From Candidatus Coatesiibacteriota bacterium (GTDB taxonomy: Bacteria > RBG-13-66-14 > B26-G2 > JAUVZD01), in contig JAUVZD010000006.1 in NCBI GenBank assembly GCA_030602715.1, positions 1-64,000 on the forward strand: a stretch of DNA of 64,000 nucleotides, read 5' to 3'. Under the pieces are notes generated by a model. That model had not been told where the DNA came from and did not search any database. It saw only the letters and a list, made by a program, of their open reading frames with translations. Position 1 is the stretch's first letter. Each line of letters begins with the position of its first letter. The position numbers were made by a program, and so were the translations under genes. This document shows positions 60,129-64,000 of this stretch, piece by piece.

Positions 60129-61418
60129 CTACCTTCCGATGCCGTAATAGGTGAAGCCCAGCTCCCTCATCTCCCGGGGGTGGTAAATATTTCGCCCGTC
60201 TATGATGATGGGGGAAGCCATCAGCCCTTTTATCTTTTTTATGTCAGCCTGCTTGAATTCGTTCCACTCGGTCATTATCAGCAGGGCGACCGCTCCCTTG
60301 ACCGCACCATAGGAGTCCGAGGCGTATTCTATATCCGGCAGGATTTTTTGGGTATTTTCCCCCGCTACCGGGTCATATGCGGACACCTCCGCGCCCATCT
60401 CCAGCAACTTGATGATCACATCTGTTGCCGGTGCCTCACGGATGTCGTCGGTATTGGGTTTGAACGATAATCCCCACACCGCGACGCGTTTCCCGCTCAA
60501 GTCACGAAACTCCGTGAGCAGTTTGTCAATTACCCGAAATCGCTGGCGGGCGTTTACCTCAATGACCGAGTTTAGAACCTTGAAGTTGTAGCCGACATTA
60601 TCAGCGATGTTGACCAGAGCCAGGGTGTCCTTGGGGAAGCAGGAGCCACCATAGCCCACGCCGGCATTTAGAAAGGCGGGGTTGATGCGCTTGTCCAGAC
60701 CCATACCGTGAACTACCTCATTGATGTCTGCTCCTACCAGTTCGCAGATGTTGGCGATTTCGTTGATGAAGCTGATTTCGGTGGCTAGAAAGGCGTTGGA
60801 GGAGTATTTTATCATCTCTGCAGAGAGGATATCGGTGATGATGATGGGACAGTTAAGCGGACGGTATAGCTGGGCAATCTCCGCGCCGGCGGTATCGCTG
60901 TCGGTGCCGATGACCACCCGGTCGGGGTTCATGAAGTCGAAGATAGCCGCTCCTTCTCTGAGAAACTCCGGATTGGAGACCACGGTCACTTCGGGGTGGT
61001 GCACAGTATTTTCGGCTATCAGCCTTGCCACCAGATTTCCAGTGCCCACCGGGACGGTTGACTTGTTGACCACTACCGCATTATGGTCCAGGTGCCTGGC
61101 AATCTCCATGGCTACGTTCTCCACTTGCGATAGGTCCGCCTCGCCATTGGGTCCGGAAGGGGTGCCCACGGCGATGAAGATGGCTTCGGCTTTCTCAATG
61201 CCCTCCTTTAATGAGGTGGTGAAATGGAGACGACCACGCTCGGAGTTCTCCCGGACCATCTCAAAGAGACGTGGTTCGTAGATGGGAATCTCCCCCTGAG
61301 AAAGCCTCTCTATCTTCTCCTTGTCGGTGTCTATACAGAATACGTTGTTGCCCAGGTCGGCAAAGCAGACTCCGGTTACCAAGCCAACATATCCTGTTCC
61401 GATTACGGCAATCTCCAT
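60129..61418 (-). CDS. ugd: UDP-glucose 6-dehydrogenase
   Basis: Oxidises UDP-glucose to UDP-glucuronate with two NAD. The 429-residue protein has IGTGYVGLVTGVCFADLG (NAD), VGTPSGPNGEADL, NPEFLREGAAIFDFMNPDRV, and GVGYGGSCFPKDTLAL with the catalytic Cys. Length is normal. The ATG is 1 base downstream of the GMD-like gene stop (tight operon). The product feeds the UXS two genes downstream and possibly uronate residues in the capsule. The assignment is firm. Confidence 0.96.
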   Translation of the reverse strand: MEIAVIGTGYVGLVTGVCFADLGNNVFCIDTDKEKIERLSQGEIPIYEPRLFEMVRENSERGRLHFTTSLKEGIEKAEAIFIAVGTPSGPNGEADLSQVENVAMEIARHLDHNAVVVNKSTVPVGTGNLVARLIAENTVHHPEVTVVSNPEFLREGAAIFDFMNPDRVVIGTDSDTAGAEIAQLYRPLNCPIIITDILSAEMIKYSSNAFLATEISFINEIANICELVGADINEVVHGMGLDKRINPAFLNAGVGYGGSCFPKDTLALVNIADNVGYNFKVLNSVIEVNARQRFRVIDKLLTEFRDLSGKRVAVWGLSFKPNTDDIREAPATDVIIKLLEMGAEVSAYDPVAGENTQKILPDIEYASDSYGAVKGAVALLIMTEWNEFKQADIKKIKGLMASPIIIDGRNIYHPREMRELGFTYYGIGR

Positions 61419-61419
61419 T

Positions 61420-62382
61420 TTAAACTCTTTCTCGCCAGTATTGAATTAGGTCCTCAATGGTCTTTTCCAGTTTTATCTCATTCTTCCATCCGGTTGCTTT
61501 GCGAAATTTGCTGGAATCTCCTATGAGTATGGGGACATCGCTGGGCCGTATTCTCTCCGGATTTTGACTGACCTTCACCTTCTTGGGGTCAAGTCTGGAT
61601 TTGCTGATGATAAGCTCAAGAATATCCTTGATGGGCACCCCGGTCCCGCTGGCGATGTTATACGCTTCCCCCGGTTTACCCTTTTCCACCGCCATCCAGT
61701 AAGCTCTGACCACATCACGAACATCGGTGAAATCCCTGATTGCGTCTAAATTCCCTACCATTATCTCCTTACGTTTACCTTTCTCCATCTCCACCAACTG
61801 AAGGGCAAAGTTGGAACAGACAAAGACCCTTCCTCTCCTTGGTCCGGTGTGGTTGAAAGCCCGGGTGCGAAAAACAGGTATTTTGTAGCTTTGGAAGTAT
61901 TGGTATCCGAGCATATCCTGGGCTACCTTACTTACCCCGTAGGGGGAGAGGGGGCGCAGAGGACATTCTTCAGTTATAGGCAGGTCATCTTTTTGCACCT
62001 TGCCGTATTCCTCTGAGGAACAAGCCAGTTGTACCTTCGGGGGGTCGGCTAGAGTGCGGGCTGCTTCAAGAATATACAATGTGGAGAGGACATTGGTAGT
62101 TATGGTTTCACCGGGGGCGGACCAGGATGTGGGCACGAAGCTTTGGGCGGCGAGGTGGAAGATGATTTCTGGTTTTGCCTGAGTAATCAGGCTCTTTGTG
62201 GAGGAGGAGTCTCGCAGGTCGGTCTCAATCAGATTGACCCTGCCCTCCAGGTGGCGGATGTTCTCCATAGGACTGCGCCAGCGGATGGTGCCGATGATCT
62301 CCGCCTGCGGGAAGTTGTCCAGGATATACTCCGCCAGGTGGCTTCCGGCAAATCCGGTTACTCCGGTAATCAAAACTCGCAT
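61420..62382 (-). CDS. GDP-mannose 4,6-dehydratase/reductase-like SDR
   Basis: A 320-residue extended SDR. TGVTGFAGSHLAEYIL gives NAD(P) binding, HLAAQSFVPTSW is the GMD/RMD block, SSEEYGKV the Ser/Glu, YGVSKVAQDMLGY the Tyr-x3-Lys, and FNHTGPRRG the substrate region. GMD makes GDP-4-keto-6-deoxymannose, and RMD relatives reduce it to GDP-rhamnose. The exact branch cannot be fixed from these motifs. ATG 62382 follows AGGAAG. It is first after the promoter at 62430-62458 and precedes ugd. Confidence 0.88.
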   Translation of the reverse strand: MRVLITGVTGFAGSHLAEYILDNFPQAEIIGTIRWRSPMENIRHLEGRVNLIETDLRDSSSTKSLITQAKPEIIFHLAAQSFVPTSWSAPGETITTNVLSTLYILEAARTLADPPKVQLACSSEEYGKVQKDDLPITEECPLRPLSPYGVSKVAQDMLGYQYFQSYKIPVFRTRAFNHTGPRRGRVFVCSNFALQLVEMEKGKRKEIMVGNLDAIRDFTDVRDVVRAYWMAVEKGKPGEAYNIASGTGVPIKDILELIISKSRLDPKKVKVSQNPERIRPSDVPILIGDSSKFRKATGWKNEIKLEKTIEDLIQYWRERV

Positions 62383-62429
62383 ATTGACTTCCTGATGGAT
62401 GTTTTTGAGGGGAATAATAATTAAATGGG

Positions 62430-62458
62430 ATTATATCCCACTTATATACATGGGTCAA
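62430..62458 (-). promoter_or_regulatory. Sigma-70-type promoter of the capsule-sugar operon
   Basis: Minus strand TTGACC (62458-62453), 17-base spacer, perfect TATAAT (62435-62430). The -10 lies in a small inverted repeat (GGGAT/ATCCC). Confidence 0.75.
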
Positions 62459-62475
62459 CCACTTTCGCTTTGGGA

Positions 62476-63411
62476 TTAGTCTTTCTGTGCCAGTCTGCCC
62501 ACTATATCGGTAATTTCTTCATAACCTTTTTCTAAAAGGTATTGACTTAGACCGTCGCAGATTCTCTCGGCAATGTCCGGCTGGACGAAGATGGCGGTTC
62601 CCACCTGCACCGCGCTCGCTCCTGCCAGAAGGAAAGCGCAAGCGTCATCAGAACAGCTTATCCCCCCCATCCCCACAACGGGAATCTTGACCGCTTGGGC
62701 GACCATATAGACCTGGCGCAGGGCAAAGGGTAGAATCGCTGGACCGGATAGCCCCCCGAAGGTGTTCCCCAGCACTGTTCTTTGGCGTTCAACATCAACA
62801 ACCAGGGCGGGGAGGGTATTTACGAGAGAGATGGCGTCGGCGCCGGCGTCCTCGGCGGACCTGGCTATAACCGTGATGTCGGTGACCAGAGGGGCGAGCT
62901 TTACCCAGATGGGAAGTGCAGTGGCTTTCTTAACTGCGGAAGTAATTTTAGAGACTACTTTGGGGTCGGTGCCGAAGTGCATTCCCCCGGCTTTAATGTT
63001 GGGGCAGGAGAGGTTTAGCTCCAGAACATCAAGGGGTGAGGCTTGGTTGCACTTCTCGGCCATACTTACAAAACCATTATCGTCGTCTGCGGATAGATTG
63101 AGAATGATGCGGGTGCCGGCGGACGCCAAGTCCTCAAGCTGGGGTAGTTTCTCCTTGATGACCACAGCTATCCCCGGGTTCTCCAGTCCGATGGAGTTGA
63201 CCAATCCCGCCGGCGTCTCCACCAGTCTGGGAGGGGGATTTCCCGCCTGGGGCTTGGGGGTGGTGCCCTTGAGCGCCACCCCGCCGAAGACTCTTGGGTC
63301 GGCGCTGGGTTCATACTCCCTCCCGTAGCCGAAGGTTCCGGATGCGGCTATGATCGGGTTCTTGAACTCCAGACTCCCCACAGTGGTGGCAAGTGACGGA
63401 TGTGTTACCAT
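62476..63411 (-). CDS. pyrD: Dihydroorotate dehydrogenase B, catalytic subunit
   Basis: Class 1B flavoenzyme that oxidises dihydroorotate to orotate in pyrimidine synthesis. The 311-residue protein has NPIIAASGTFGYG, NSIGLENPG, VLELNLSCPNIKAGG with the catalytic Cys of class 1B, and PVVGMGGISCSDDACAFLLAGASAVQVGTA, shown as fragments. It works with PyrK, encoded just upstream; the two overlap by seven bases. The assignment is firm. Confidence 0.95.
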   Translation of the reverse strand: MVTHPSLATTVGSLEFKNPIIAASGTFGYGREYEPSADPRVFGGVALKGTTPKPQAGNPPPRLVETPAGLVNSIGLENPGIAVVIKEKLPQLEDLASAGTRIILNLSADDDNGFVSMAEKCNQASPLDVLELNLSCPNIKAGGMHFGTDPKVVSKITSAVKKATALPIWVKLAPLVTDITVIARSAEDAGADAISLVNTLPALVVDVERQRTVLGNTFGGLSGPAILPFALRQVYMVAQAVKIPVVGMGGISCSDDACAFLLAGASAVQVGTAIFVQPDIAERICDGLSQYLLEKGYEEITDIVGRLAQKD

Positions 63412-64000
63412 CTCAGCTCCTCAATTCTGAAAACCGGTCCCTGCCGGCAGACGGTGGCGTAGCTTCCGTCGGCGAGCTGGACGGAGCAACCCAGGCAAGC
63501 CCCCACCCCGCAAGCCATTGTCTCCTCTAGGGAGATAAAGCAGGGGGGGGTTGAGGGGATGACTTCTTTGAGGGCGGAAAGCATCTCCCGGGGACCGCAG
63601 GCATAAACCGCATCGTGGGCACCGGGAAGATGTTCCTTTGCCAGCGTGACTACATCGCCTGCAAAGCCCACGGTCCCGTCCTCGGTGGCTAAATGTATCT
63701 CTGCCCGACCCAGTTCTGGGAGGGGGATGAGCTCATCCTCGGTTCTGGCTCCGAAGAGGATTTTGGGGACTATGAGCTTGTCAAGGAAACGTCTGGCGAG
63801 GAAGTGGAGTGAGGCTATGCCGGTGCCTCCGCCGATTAGCAGGGGGCTTACCCCCTCAATGGGATAAGGTTTTCCCAATGGACCAAGGATGGAGACTTGG
63901 TCTCCAGCCTTCAGGTGGGACATAATCCTCGTCGCTTGCCCTACGACCTTGTAGAGAATTTCCACACGTGGAGCCATCCCTGCAATCTTTGAGGCGTTGA
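63405..64000 (-). CDS. pyrK: Dihydroorotate dehydrogenase B, electron-transfer subunit (partial)
   Basis: The C-terminal 198 codons are present and the start lies beyond the window edge. The FAD/NAD domain shows KVVGQATRIMSHLKAGD, ILGPLGKPYPI and LLIGGGTGIASLHFLA. The 2Fe-2S motif EETMACGVGACLGC with a later CRQGPVF gives the four Cys typical of PyrK. It carries electrons from PyrD to NAD. A frame begins at ATG 63977, but codons upstream remain open, so the window simply cuts the gene. Confidence 0.93.
   Translation of the reverse strand, partial: NASKIAGMAPRVEILYKVVGQATRIMSHLKAGDQVSILGPLGKPYPIEGVSPLLIGGGTGIASLHFLARRFLDKLIVPKILFGARTEDELIPLPELGRAEIHLATEDGTVGFAGDVVTLAKEHLPGAHDAVYACGPREMLSALKEVIPSTPPCFISLEETMACGVGACLGCSVQLADGSYATVCRQGPVFRIEELRW

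Overview
The window reads as chromosome of an anaerobic, Gram-negative-type bacterium. Many products carry signal peptides or lipoboxes, there is a Wzi-like outer-membrane protein, and several secreted proteins end in FlgD-like or sorting-type tails of the kind common in the FCB group and related uncultured phyla. Oxygen-labile corrinoid iron-sulfur chemistry points to anaerobiosis. The phylum cannot be fixed from the sequence alone. No rRNA, CRISPR array, insertion sequence or phage gene was seen. TTG starts are common. Ten promoter-like sites with a TTGA-type -35, 17 or 18 bases and a TAAATT/TATAAT-like -10 fit a sigma-70 type consensus.

Layout. 1-2350 (-): two tandem, recently duplicated sulfatase-like lipoproteins, one cut by the window edge. 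2484-9205 (+): a VOC protein, a PP-loop-like enzyme translationally coupled to a CDP-alcohol phosphatidyltransferase, a B12-dependent-type radical SAM enzyme, dusB, a LysM-TPR lipoprotein and a sirtuin, then an EF-G-like GTPase (9375-11465). 11594-17516 (-): coaX and a surface-glycan group with three glycosyltransferases and an O-antigen ligase/polymerase.

17814-27032 (-) is the most striking part. A strong promoter and a SAM-I (S-box) riboswitch precede a lipoprotein gene, acsD and acsC (both subunits of the corrinoid iron-sulfur protein, CFeSP), a RACo-type reductive activator, a short MetE-like methionine synthase, a CooC-like ATPase, metK and ahcY. Together these can take a methyl group from CFeSP to methionine, to SAM, and recycle SAH, and SAM itself would control the set. 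No acetyl-CoA synthase or CO dehydrogenase gene lies here, so this looks like a CFeSP dedicated to, or at least regulated for, methionine synthesis.

27181-31284 (+): DedA, a polysaccharide deacetylase, an MGDG-synthase/MurG-like glycosyltransferase and folC. 31300-37058 (+): an S26-like peptidase, three secreted proteins, then a compact RiPP cassette (HPr-kinase-like protein, PqqD, radical SAM-SPASM enzyme and a 49-residue Cys-containing precursor peptide too short for ordinary gene callers) closed by a terminator. 37179-41332: a secreted seven-repeat propeller protein, a two-component pair and tRNA-Glu(UUC). 41386-43520 (-): two propeller lipoproteins and a small membrane protein. 43752-48277 (+): three consecutive Complex I antiporter-like membrane proteins with no catalytic subunits beside them. 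48351-49898: a CoA-binding protein, a thioredoxin-reductase gene remnant, a 39-residue membrane protein and a ribbon-helix-helix-like protein with a consensus promoter. 49974-62458: a second surface-polysaccharide region, mostly (-), with gmhB, sugar epimerase, priming sugar transferase, UXS, Wzi-like, ugd and a GDP-mannose-dehydratase-like gene, interrupted by a (+) glycosidase-like lipoprotein and a ThiF/MoeB-type E1. 62476-64000 (-): pyrD and a partial pyrK.
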